DNA from: JANNBN01 sp963763885
Lineage (GTDB): Bacteria; Actinomycetota; Acidimicrobiia; Acidimicrobiales; JANYDT01
DNA: 64,000 nt
Direction of reading: 5' to 3'
Assembly (NCBI GenBank): GCA_963763885.1
Contig: CAVXQD010000007.1
Coordinates: 868,001-932,000, forward strand
Shown here: one piece after another, positions 9,285 to 16,828 of the stretch
How the letters are laid out: each line of letters begins with the position of its first letter
How positions within the stretch are numbered: the stretch's first letter is position 1
The notes under the pieces: generated by a model
The model's input: the letters and a program-made list of their open reading frames with translations, nothing else
The model's database searches: none
Told to the model about the DNA's origin: nothing
Program-made: the position numbers and the translations under genes

Positions 9285-9672
9285 ATGCGCGCGAAGTATT
9301 GGCACCGGCCCCTCTCGCTGGGTCTCTCAGTCCTCCTGCTTGTTCTGTTGACGATTGTTTTGCCGCCAAGTGACCCCGCTGATGCCAACACTGGTTTGGT
9401 TGGTCGGTGGACGTTTGAGAACACCGGCGCCGACCAATCCGGAAACAACAACAACGCAACCCTCCTCGGCGCAGCCACCTACGGCGCAGGCAAAGACGGG
9501 ACCGGTCTTGTCCTCAACGGCACCACCAACACCTTCGCCCAAATTGCCTCATCGACAAGCCTCAACACCACCAACAACACCCTCACCATCTCCGCCTGGG
9601 TCAAATCGAGCGCTGCAAACACCTGGAACGTCTTCGCTTCACGCCAAGAAGGCACCGCATCAAACGACCAAT
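9285..9672 (+). pseudogene. LamG-domain secreted protein, 5' part (interrupted by IS)
   Basis: Starts at ATG 9285 with a signal peptide (Lys/His/Arg, then LGLSVLLLVLLTIVLP, cleavage near DANTG) and enters a LamG/concanavalin-A-like sandwich domain (GLVGRWTFEN, TLTISAWVKS). The frame is cut after NDQ by an IS3-type element. Deleting that element with one copy of its CAAT target duplication joins this part to 11193 in frame (NDQ-FAFMTNN). LamG domains bind sugars or proteins outside the cell. Confidence 0.88.
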
Positions 9673-9751
9673 TGGGTTGCATCAGGTTTCGCGCGACATG
9701 AGTTGTGTTTTTTCACCCGGCAGGATTGGGGTTTGAAGGAGACTGATTCTG

Positions 9752-10072
9752 ATGGGTACTCAGCGTGCGAAGACTCGTTTGACGGGCGAGCAGAAATACG
9801 ATTTGTGGCAACGATTGTTGACTGGTCAGATCACGACAGCTCAGGCTGTCGTGGAGGCTCATGTCGATCGTTCGACGATCATGACGATCAAGAAGGCGGC
9901 CCGCGATGGTGCGATCGCTGCGTTGTCAACGAAGCCCGGTCGACCGAAATTCGATCCGAAAGAACGATCGGAGAATCAGCGTTTGCAAGCCGAGATTGCC
10001 CGGTTGCAGTCAACGGTGATCGAGCAAGCTGTCGAGTTGGCGGTGTTGCGGGGAAAATCGGCTTGGGGTTGA
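9752..10072 (+). CDS. IS3-type transposase OrfA
   Basis: 106 residues, helix-turn-helix DNA-binding subunit (LWQRLLTGQITTAQAVVEAH, then DRSTIMTIKKAA) followed by a short coiled coil (ENQRLQAEIARLQSTVIEQ). It binds the IS ends and, alone, usually moderates transposition. The stop at 10070-10072 lies just after a slippery heptamer, so part of the ribosomes should continue into orfB in the -1 frame to make a fused transposase of about 455 residues. Confidence 0.9.
   Translation: MGTQRAKTRLTGEQKYDLWQRLLTGQITTAQAVVEAHVDRSTIMTIKKAARDGAIAALSTKPGRPKFDPKERSENQRLQAEIARLQSTVIEQAVELAVLRGKSAWG
10051..10057 (+). other. Programmed -1 frameshift site G_GGA_AAA
   Basis: In the orfA frame the codons read CGG GGA AAA TCG, giving the heptamer G GGA AAA of the X XXY YYZ type. 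Slipping back one base yields ATC GGC TTG GGG, which continues into the orfB product. This is the standard expression strategy of IS3-family elements. Confidence 0.8.
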
Positions 10073-11118
10073 ACGGCCCGATCCCAGCCCGAGTCGACGG
10101 CGCCGTCAAGACCGCAATTTTGGAGCTGATCATGTTCGCCGTCACCGCTGGTTGGGAACTCTCCCGTGTGTGTGGGGTTCTCGAAATTGATCGTCAGCGT
10201 GTGTGGCGGTGGCAACAACGCCAGACGACCGGGACACTTGATGACGCAGCTCCGGGAGGCCGGCCTGTCAACACGATTCTGGGCTGGGAAGAAGAAGCCA
10301 TTCTCGATCTTTTCGAGAAATGGGGACCTGTCGATTTCTCGCACCGTAAACTCGCGCACCGAGGCTCCTACCTTGGCCAGGTATGGGTTTCACCGTCAAC
10401 GGTCGACCGGGTCTTGGCCCGCCATGGCCTCACACTGGCTGGTAATCCAAGGCCTCCACGGTCGGTCAAGAAACCGTGGCCGGACTGGGTTTGTTGGGAA
10501 CCAAACCAGCTGTGGTGCTGGGACGCAACACATTTCATGCGTTGCGATTCCCAGATCGTGTACGGCATCATCGATGTTGTTTCACGTAAATGGATCACAA
10601 CACTGCTGTGCGCCGAAGCAACCTCCACGCAAGTGAAAGTCGTGTTCCTCAACGCTCTCGAAACCGAAGGACTACTTGAACCGTTGGAATGGCGACTCGA
10701 CCACCCCGCCGATGTTGACCTCAACGACAACGCCGCCCCAGTGCTACTCGCGGTATCTGACAACGGCCCAGAAATGCGCTCCGATGAGACAAGAGCGTTC
10801 ATGGCACTAATGACGATCGGACAACATTTTGGGCGGCCATCGACACCAACCGATCAAGCCTGGATAGAGTCCCTATGGGGACATATCAAAGCCGAGAACC
10901 CCTACCTGCTCGGTATCACTGATCCTGCCGTTCTCGCCGCCGAACTCGAACGCGTCAGACAGCACTACAACGGCACAAGGCTTCACGAAGCTATCGGCTA
11001 CGTGACCCCAAACGACGAACACCAAGGCCTAGGCCAAGCAATCCGACAAGCCCGAATCGACGGGCTCGCCGCAGCAGACACCAACCGCCGCAACTACCAC
11101 CGCAACACCAAACCATGA
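10057..11118 (+). CDS. IS3-type transposase OrfB (DDE catalytic part, made by frameshift)
   Basis: 353 codons read after the -1 slip. Integrase-core DDE fold with WCWDATHF (first Asp), AVSDNGPEM (second Asp) and ESLWGHIKAE (Glu). A helical region before the core (SRVCGVLEIDRQRVWRWQQR) is the usual HTH_21-like segment. No separate start codon with a good ribosome site is visible, consistent with production only as the OrfAB fusion. All catalytic residues are present, so the element may still be active. Confidence 0.9.
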   Translation: MGLGLNGPIPARVDGAVKTAILELIMFAVTAGWELSRVCGVLEIDRQRVWRWQQRQTTGTLDDAAPGGRPVNTILGWEEEAILDLFEKWGPVDFSHRKLAHRGSYLGQVWVSPSTVDRVLARHGLTLAGNPRPPRSVKKPWPDWVCWEPNQLWCWDATHFMRCDSQIVYGIIDVVSRKWITTLLCAEATSTQVKVVFLNALETEGLLEPLEWRLDHPADVDLNDNAAPVLLAVSDNGPEMRSDETRAFMALMTIGQHFGRPSTPTDQAWIESLWGHIKAENPYLLGITDPAVLAAELERVRQHYNGTRLHEAIGYVTPNDEHQGLGQAIRQARIDGLAAADTNRRNYHRNTKP

Positions 11119-11192
11119 CCACAACAACCAACCCAAAATGTTGGGTGAATCCAACCCCACCACGTCGCGAAGAGTCTGATACACCTCACAAT

Positions 11193-11461
11193 TCGCATTC
11201 ATGACAAACAACACCTCGATCGGCTGGTACCTCAACACCAGCGGACAAGGCAACAACCCAAACTTCGGCGGCACCTTCCCCCAAAACACCTGGATGCACG
11301 TCGCAGCCACCTACGACGCAACCACCAGCCGCATCTACCTCAACGGCACCCAAGTCGCCAGCACACCACGCACCGGACCACTCCCAACCGTCAACACACC
11401 ACTCATCATCGGCGGCAACGCCAACAACGCAACCCCCAACACCGCACAAGACCTCTTCACA
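11193..11461 (+). pseudogene. LamG-domain secreted protein, 3' part (cut again by IS21)
   Basis: Continues the same LamG domain as 9285-9672: GWYLNTSGQG, WMHVAATYD, RIYLNGTQVAS, PLIIGGNANN, all typical LamG strands. After TAQDLF the reading runs into the left end of the IS21-type element at about 11462. The remainder of the protein is not found on the far side of the island, so it has been lost. Confidence 0.85.
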
Positions 11462-11529
11462 GTGAGTTCGCTGGAGGATTTTGGCCCCGGGGTGCTTGAG
11501 GTTTTGGCCCCACTTGTTGGGTGGTGATG

Positions 11530-12288
11530 TTAGTTGCGTGTGGCGAGTCGGTAGCTGTTGGTGCCGGTTTCGATGATGTGGGCTTTGTAGGTGATGCGGT
11601 CGATGACGGCGGCGGCGAGGCGTTTGTCGGTGAAGGTTTTGGTCCATTCGGAGAAGGGGGCGTTGGAGGCGATGGCGATGGATGCTCGTTCTTCGCGTTC
11701 GGTGAGGATTTGGAAGAGGAGCTCGGCGGATTGTTGGTCGAGGTGGACGTAGCCGAGTTCGTCGATGGCGAGGAGTTCGTAGCGGCCGTATTTTTGGACG
11801 ACGCGGGTGAGGTGGTTGTCGTCTTTGGCTTCGCAGAGTTCGTTGGCGAGTTGTGCGCAGGTGGTGTAGCGGACTCGTCGGCCGTTTTCGGCGGCGGCGA
11901 GGCACGCGGCGATGAGGAGGTGTGATTTCCCGGTGCCGGAGTTCCCGAGGAGAACGACGGGTTCGGAGTTGTCGATGAATGTTCCGTCGCGTAGTAGTGC
12001 GATGGTGTGTGCGCTTATGTTCGGGTTGGCGGTGGTGTCGAATGTGTCGAGGGTTTTGATGCGTGGGAGTTTCGCTTCGAGGACTCGGCGTTGTCGGCGG
12101 CGTTCGTGGCGGATATCGATCTCGATGGTGAGGGCGTGGGTGAGGAAGTCCGGGTAGGACATTCGTTGTTTTGTTGCATGTGCGCATAGGGTTTCGAGTT
12201 CGGGTGCGAGGCCGGTGAGGTTCAGGTTTCGGCATGCGTCAAACGCTGCTGTTGTTGTCATGGTTGTTGTTGGTGATGGTTTGGTCAT
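11530..12288 (-). CDS. istB: IS21-type helper ATPase IstB
   Basis: 252 residues, AAA+ ATPase related to DnaC that assembles with IstA for target choice. Walker A GNSGTGKSHLL, Walker B LLAIDELGY, and an Arg-containing C-terminal region. Start overlaps the istA stop (ATGA at 12288-12285), the normal coupled arrangement. Confidence 0.95.
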   Translation of the reverse strand: MTKPSPTTTMTTTAAFDACRNLNLTGLAPELETLCAHATKQRMSYPDFLTHALTIEIDIRHERRRQRRVLEAKLPRIKTLDTFDTTANPNISAHTIALLRDGTFIDNSEPVVLLGNSGTGKSHLLIAACLAAAENGRRVRYTTCAQLANELCEAKDDNHLTRVVQKYGRYELLAIDELGYVHLDQQSAELLFQILTEREERASIAIASNAPFSEWTKTFTDKRLAAAVIDRITYKAHIIETGTNSYRLATRN

Positions 12289-13832
12289 GGTTGGTTCTTT
12301 CTGTTGAGGAGTGCGTCGTAGTCGGTGAGCGTCGGGGGTCGTTGCATTGGTGCGGCCGGTAGCGGTTCGGTGTGTTCGATAGAGCGTCGGGCTTCGATCG
12401 CGACGACGGCCGGGTCGATGCTGGCGATCGCAAGGCTGGCGCGTATCCCGGCGACGATTTCGTCGGGGGTGTGGGTGCGGTGGAGCAGGAGTACTTCGCA
12501 GAGGAGCCGGGTGCCGTCACGGTCACCGTTTGCCCGTCGGGCGGCGTCCCAGAATTGTTGGTGTTCGGGTCGGAAACGTCCCGAAGCGCGGGCTTGGGCA
12601 AGGGCGGTAGAGCCGGGTAGGGCACCGGGTCGTTTCCACAAGATCTCGATGTAGTGATCAAGGTCGAGAACTTCGGCTTTGCGGTGTAAAGCCCGTTCAT
12701 GCACAGCAATCCGGGTGTTGTCAGGCGCGTAGATCGTCACGGTTTCGGCACCGAGTTCAACTGTGACGCGCCGGTCAACGTAACGGGCCGGGACGGAGTA
12801 GTAGCAGTTCCGGACACAGACCCTCGCTTTGGTATCCACCCGAGCCGTCAAACGGGTCGCAGCGTTTAGCCGTTCCGCCGGGAGGGGCCACATTGCGCCT
12901 TGTTCGAAGATCCATAGGCCATGCACTGATTCGCCAGCTGATGGTTGCCCGGTGTTCTTCCCAACCACAAACCGGCGGTCATCAGCGATGTCGCATGACG
13001 CTATGTACACGTTCAAATCATGAAGGGTGTCAAACGCGGGGACAGGGACGAGATGGTTCCGGCGGAACCGGCCGATATCACCCTCAGTCCCGCCCTTCTC
13101 ATGAGCGCCGCCGATACCAGGTTCGCAGAAGAACGACTCGAACCCGTAATGCGAACGCAGCCCTATGAACCGGTCGTTCTCGACCCGGGAGCGACCCTGC
13201 AAAATCTTGATCGCTGCCGTTTTCAGATTGTCGTAACGGACCATGCGAGGGACGCCACCGAAGTGTTCGAACGCCCGGACGTGCGCGTCGGTGAACGATT
13301 CCTGGGCCTCGTTCACATAGGCCCGATGAAACCCGCGGGTGGAGAACGCCAACCACATCGAAAACAAAGACAGCTGCATGGAGATACCTCCGATCACCGC
13401 CGTGAACTTTCCCCAATCAACCTCGCCCTCAGCACCCGGTAGCCGGGTCTGCGGAACAAATACTATGCGTGCAGGGTATTTCGATTCGGCGGTGATCTCG
13501 ACCCGAAGCCGGGCGACAACGCTGCGACACGTCGACGCGCCAATCAACACGTCGTGTTCCGCGGCGAGGCGATCACGGATCCGTTTCGCCGTGTGCCGCT
13601 GCTTGGGCGGGGCCGTCAAATCGGCCCTTAACACCTCGCGTATCCAATCGTGATGCGGACCAGTCAACGGTGACGGCCACACCCCTTCACGGCGCGGCGG
13701 AGGCAACGGCGACGCCAACGCCGCCCGCACATCACGACGATGAACCCTGAACCGGACAGCTAACGCCCGAATCCCCAACCCGTCATCGCGCGCAGCGAGC
13801 CGGATCTGCTCATACAACTCCACCTTGAACAT
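12285..13832 (-). CDS. istA: IS21-type transposase IstA
   Basis: About 515 residues from ATG 13832 (an upstream in-frame ATG at 13895 would lie in the inner end repeats and is less likely). N-terminal HTH region (IRALAVRFRVHRRDV), DDE catalytic core with EVDWGKF, RYDNLKTA and HEKGGTEGDIG, then the C-terminal Mu-transposase-like domain (CYYSVPARYVDRRV). Operon with istB. Both proteins look intact. Confidence 0.95.
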   Translation of the reverse strand: MFKVELYEQIRLAARDDGLGIRALAVRFRVHRRDVRAALASPLPPPRREGVWPSPLTGPHHDWIREVLRADLTAPPKQRHTAKRIRDRLAAEHDVLIGASTCRSVVARLRVEITAESKYPARIVFVPQTRLPGAEGEVDWGKFTAVIGGISMQLSLFSMWLAFSTRGFHRAYVNEAQESFTDAHVRAFEHFGGVPRMVRYDNLKTAAIKILQGRSRVENDRFIGLRSHYGFESFFCEPGIGGAHEKGGTEGDIGRFRRNHLVPVPAFDTLHDLNVYIASCDIADDRRFVVGKNTGQPSAGESVHGLWIFEQGAMWPLPAERLNAATRLTARVDTKARVCVRNCYYSVPARYVDRRVTVELGAETVTIYAPDNTRIAVHERALHRKAEVLDLDHYIEILWKRPGALPGSTALAQARASGRFRPEHQQFWDAARRANGDRDGTRLLCEVLLLHRTHTPDEIVAGIRASLAIASIDPAVVAIEARRSIEHTEPLPAAPMQRPPTLTDYDALLNRKNQP

Positions 13833-13959
13833 CGCTTCCCCTTCAAGCCCCGCCACCCCCAACGGGCAACCAGACCAAAAGAATTCGTAGTTCAAGTGGG
13901 GCCAGAATCCTCCAGCGCGAAACCCCTCAAGTGGGGCCAGAATCCTCCAGCGTTCTCAC

Positions 13960-14237
13960 ATATGTCCACGTATGAACATCGCAACAGAGTTCACACACTT
14001 CCAACGGTGCTTACGCCACAACAACTTCGCCGGCCGCCCAAACGACGGCAAATCATGCAGCAACACCAAATCCCGATCCTTCACCCGGCCGACCGTCCCA
14101 CACCCCAAACACACCGGCCGCGGCCCACGCGTCTCAACAACCACAACCAACGAATCGGCCTCATCACTCACCCCCAACACGTTCACATCAGGCAAACCAA
14201 CAAGCAGCTCACACATACGCGTAGGATCTAGTTCCAC
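13960..14237 (-). pseudogene. ISL3 transposase, N-terminal fragment
   Basis: First 80-odd codons of the transposase encoded by the neighbouring full copy (starts MELDPTRMCELLVGLPDV, zinc-finger CLGCGTVG). Frame is disturbed just before the IS21 boundary and the remaining three quarters of the gene are missing. Not functional. Confidence 0.92.
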
Positions 14238-14334
14238 AGGGGCACCTCAATCTGGACGGCTTAGACACCACCAGACTGACAGGGCCCCTGTGCCACGCCA
14301 CGGATCCCCACACCCCGCTCAAATCCGAAGCACC
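13960..14334 (-). mobile_element. ISL3 element, truncated copy
   Basis: The transposase-start side of an ISL3 element, nearly identical to the complete copy 14340-15739 and in the same orientation. It ends on the right with the terminal repeat ...CTCAAATCCGAAGCACC and is cut on the left at the IS21 end. Its last visible codons have a small deletion relative to the full copy (CGCAACAGAG for CGCAAACAGTG). Confidence 0.92.
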
Positions 14335-14339
14335 GACAA

Positions 14340-15739
14340 GGTTCTTCGGATTTTAGCGGGGTGTGATGGTGGTGAGTAGGTCCCAGTTGGGTTTGCCGGC
14401 ATAGAGGAGTGCGCGGACCCGGTAGTATGCGAACCTACGGAATCCGAAGCCGGCCCGTTTGATTCGTTTGATCAGATTGTTAGCGCCTTCGGTAGCCGCG
14501 TTCGATACGTGTGCCCGATGCCAGTTACAAATTTGGGGGTGCCATCGGCCGAGTGTGCGACCCAACCGGCGGACCTCTGGCGGACTTGTCTGGTCTTGCA
14601 GGTCAACAGCGAGTCGGGCCACGAACATGTCCGCAGTAGACGGATCGCTGATCGTATAAACGTCTCGGACGACTTCCTTAGCGTGCCACGCCGTTTTCAC
14701 CTCACCCTTCGGATCACCAGCACCAAGCAGACCAAGAAGTTTGCTGCGACCGTTCTCGTCGAGACGCTCATCAGCCTTCGTCAACAACCGCCGACACCTG
14801 TACAACGGATCTGTTTTGTGGCCGCGATGACCCAACGTTTCGTTCTGCACACGACGTCGCGTCTCATCTAACGCCTGGTTCGCGAGTCGCACAACATGAA
14901 ACGGATCAGCGATCTGACCGGCATGCGCGAGCATCGTGTCGAACACCAACCGATACGGCCCAGACAAATCCAACGTTCCCCACCGGACATGTTTCAACCA
15001 CGACTCGCTCCGACCCGAAAGCCACCCAATACAAGCTTTCGCGGTCCGTTCCTCGATCATGTCCAGCAGCACACCCCGACCTGAATCAACAATTGAGGTG
15101 GACCACCGTTTCTGATGACGAGGCCCCTCACGCACAAACAACGTCTCGTCTAACCCCAACGCGACAACGTTCCCGATCCGGTCAGGATCAGCTAACAACG
15201 CCTCACCAAACATTTGCACAGCATCGTTCACCGTGTGCCAATCACAACCAATCTCCGCAGCGACCTCACTCACACTACGACCCGACTTTCCGACCTGCGC
15301 TGTGACCCACCTCGCTGCCCGGTCCGTCATCCCGCCACGACACGGAGCGATCTCCGGAACATCATATGTCCACGTATGAACATCGCAAACAGTGTTCACA
15401 CACTTCCAACGGTGCTTACGCCACAACAACTTCGCTGGCCGCCCAAACGACGGCAAATCATGCAGCAACACCAAATCCCGATCCTTCACCCGGCCGACCG
15501 TCCCACACCCCAAACACACCGGCCGCGGCCCACGCGTCTCAACAACTACGACCAACGAATCGGCCTCATCACTCACCCCCAACACGTTCACATCAGGCAA
15601 ACCAACAAGCAGCTCACACATACGCGTAGGATCTAGTTCCACAGGGGCACCTCAATCTGGACGGCTTAGACACCACCAGACTGACAGGGCCCCTGTGCCA
15701 CGCCACGGATCCCCATACCCCGCTCAAATCCGAAGCACC
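14340..15739 (-). mobile_element. ISL3 element, complete copy
   Basis: 1400 bp. Terminal inverted repeats: left GGTTCTTCGGATTTTAGCGG, right (inward) GGTGCTTCGGATTTGAGCGG. Left end is separated from the right end of the truncated copy by only five bases (GACAA, 14335-14339). Right flank GATTTAAG is not repeated on the left. Tandem direct orientation with abutted ends. Confidence 0.93.
14353..15642 (-). CDS. ISL3 family transposase
   Basis: 429 residues: N-terminal zinc-ribbon (CLGCGTVG ... RWKCVNTVC), HTH (DRAARWVTAQVGKSGRSVSEV), DDE domain with LDETLF, and C-terminal conserved TEGANNLIKRIKRAGFGFRRF, all typical of the family. Full length with no internal stop. Abutment with the truncated copy places that copy's terminal DNA just downstream of this gene's 3' end. 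Confidence 0.95.
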   Translation of the reverse strand: MELDPTRMCELLVGLPDVNVLGVSDEADSLVVVVETRGPRPVCLGCGTVGRVKDRDLVLLHDLPSFGRPAKLLWRKHRWKCVNTVCDVHTWTYDVPEIAPCRGGMTDRAARWVTAQVGKSGRSVSEVAAEIGCDWHTVNDAVQMFGEALLADPDRIGNVVALGLDETLFVREGPRHQKRWSTSIVDSGRGVLLDMIEERTAKACIGWLSGRSESWLKHVRWGTLDLSGPYRLVFDTMLAHAGQIADPFHVVRLANQALDETRRRVQNETLGHRGHKTDPLYRCRRLLTKADERLDENGRSKLLGLLGAGDPKGEVKTAWHAKEVVRDVYTISDPSTADMFVARLAVDLQDQTSPPEVRRLGRTLGRWHPQICNWHRAHVSNAATEGANNLIKRIKRAGFGFRRFAYYRVRALLYAGKPNWDLLTTITPR

Positions 15740-15879
15740 GATTTAAGGCGGCCGTTCTTCGTCGTTCGCTTCACCGTTGCGATCCTCCTGTCCTGGATCG
15801 TCGGAGTGATGATGGGAGCGGTCACGGCAAGTGCGTCGCCGCTCCTGTTCGTCCGATCCGGTCCGCACTTGCGAATTGA
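15740..15879 (+). pseudogene. Remnant of a secreted-protein gene (signal peptide only)
   Basis: In frame this stretch reads FFVVRFTVAILLSW followed by IVGVMMGAVTASASP, a convincing signal peptide, but has no start codon on the left (cut by the ISL3 end) and on the right runs into an IS3-like end after LRIE. It is not the start of the LamG gene. What the original protein was cannot be said. Confidence 0.45.
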
Positions 15880-16100
15880 ATGACCCTGGGTTTAGTGAAG
15901 GGCTGATGGTGCCCTGGTTCTTGGACAGTGGGGTTTGTGAGATGAGGTTGGGGCTGGGTTTGTCGCCAGTGGTTCATGTAGTCCGCTGGGGTGAGTTGTC
16001 CGAGGCCGGCTTGGTGGCGTTGACGGTTGTACAACACTTCGATGAACTCGAACAGCTAGCTGAGAAACCCGAATTCCTGGGGTGCTTGAAACCCTAAGAA
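15880..16100 (-). mobile_element. IS3-family remnant (end of OrfB)
   Basis: On the minus strand: LFEFIEVLYNRQRHQAGLG followed by QLTPADYMNHW, the characteristic C-terminal end of IS3-family (IS150/IS51-like) transposases. Only about 60 codons remain; the probable IS end is near TGACCCTGGGTTTAG at 15880. Boundaries are estimates. It differs from the complete IS3-type element at 9673. Confidence 0.75.
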
Positions 16101-16136
16101 ATTCAGGCGAACCCGAACCTCTTGCGACAAGATCGA

Positions 16137-16517
16137 TCAGACAGGTTCGACCCGCAGCCGCACCCGGACCGCATCTGCAATGGCAACAATATGGGTAGGG
16201 TTCGACGTCACAACGGCGTCGCGGCGTCGTATCGCCCCTTCCACCACAGCCACGTCGACGATGTCGTCATGGGCGGCCTTGCCGGCGAGGACGCCGATCG
16301 CCTTGGCTCGGTCAATCTCCATGTTTTCAATCGCGCATAACGCAAGGAACCGAGCCAGGTTTGCCTGTCGGCTACCGCCGCGCCACGCCTCGGCAACCAC
16401 TGGGGCCGGAACCGTGGGAGAAACTTCTTCAGCAAGAAAGCCTGCGTGCAGAGCCCACATCCCACGATCGTTTCGATCGGCAGCGATGAGGGCGCCGGTG
16501 TCATAAGTAACACCCAT
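16137..16517 (-). CDS. PIN-domain toxin, VapC-like (second pair)
   Basis: 126 residues. PIN fold: VTYDTGALIAADR with the first Asp, conserved Glu in VVAEAWRGG, and acidic HDDIVDVAVVEGA plus AVVTSNPTHI near the C-terminus. Start ATG 16517 overlaps the antitoxin stop as TGATG, so the two are translationally coupled. Expected activity is ribonuclease. Unrelated in detail to the 2869 toxin, so not a duplicate. Confidence 0.9.
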   Translation of the reverse strand: MGVTYDTGALIAADRNDRGMWALHAGFLAEEVSPTVPAPVVAEAWRGGSRQANLARFLALCAIENMEIDRAKAIGVLAGKAAHDDIVDVAVVEGAIRRRDAVVTSNPTHIVAIADAVRVRLRVEPV

Positions 16518-16780
16518 CAGGAAGCCTTCCGCTTCGTCTTCTCGCGGCCGAGAATTGCCCTGGCCCTGGCTTGACCGTCGGCGAGCTCTTCAGCCGTCAA
16601 CGCACCATGTCGGCTTTCCCACTCGGCGATCCCTCGGCGGCCCTCATCGAGGCGTAGCCGATGCGCAGCAACAGCAGCGATCCACGCGCTTACGGATGTG
16701 CCCTCTAACGCGGCAGCTCTGTCGATCTGCGCAGCAAGGTCAGGGGGAAGGGAAATCGAACGCTTCTCACGCTGGGCCAC
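16517..16780 (-). CDS. Ribbon-helix-helix antitoxin
   Basis: 87 residues. EKRSISLPPDLAAQIDRAA then GTSVSAWIAAVAAHRLR is a ribbon-helix-helix (CopG/Arc-type) DNA-binding domain; the charged C-terminal half (EWESRHGALTAEELADGQ) would neutralise the toxin. First gene of the pair, coupled to the PIN toxin by a TGATG overlap; self-repression is expected for the family. Confidence 0.9.
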   Translation of the reverse strand: MAQREKRSISLPPDLAAQIDRAAALEGTSVSAWIAAVAAHRLRLDEGRRGIAEWESRHGALTAEELADGQARARAILGREKTKRKAS

Positions 16781-16828
16781 AGCTCAATGGTAGTACAGGT
16801 GGTAGGACAGAATGCTCAACCGCAGCCA

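Larger units (their letters stand above)
9673..11188 (+). mobile_element. IS3-type insertion sequence, complete
   Basis: 1516 bp. Ends start TGGGTTGCATCAG on the left and, read inward from the right, TGAGGTGTATCAG, imperfect inverted repeats with the TG...CA termini usual for IS3-type elements. Flanked by the 4-bp duplication CAAT (9669-9672 and 11189-11192). Carries orfA and orfB in the -1 relation. Its precise ends and the restorable host frame indicate a recent insertion. Confidence 0.9.
11462..13959 (-). mobile_element. IS21-type insertion sequence
   Basis: About 2.5 kb with istA and istB on the minus strand. Left end GTGAGTTCGCTGGAGGATTT and right end (read inward) GTGAGAACGCTGGAGGATTC match; the right end holds two copies of CAAGTGGGGCCAGAATCC (13893 and 13928), the multiple end repeats usual in this family. 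The flanks CTCTTCAC (left) and ATATGTCC (right) show no duplication: the left flank is the LamG gene, the right flank an ISL3 element, so the present copy is a recombinant. Confidence 0.9.
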
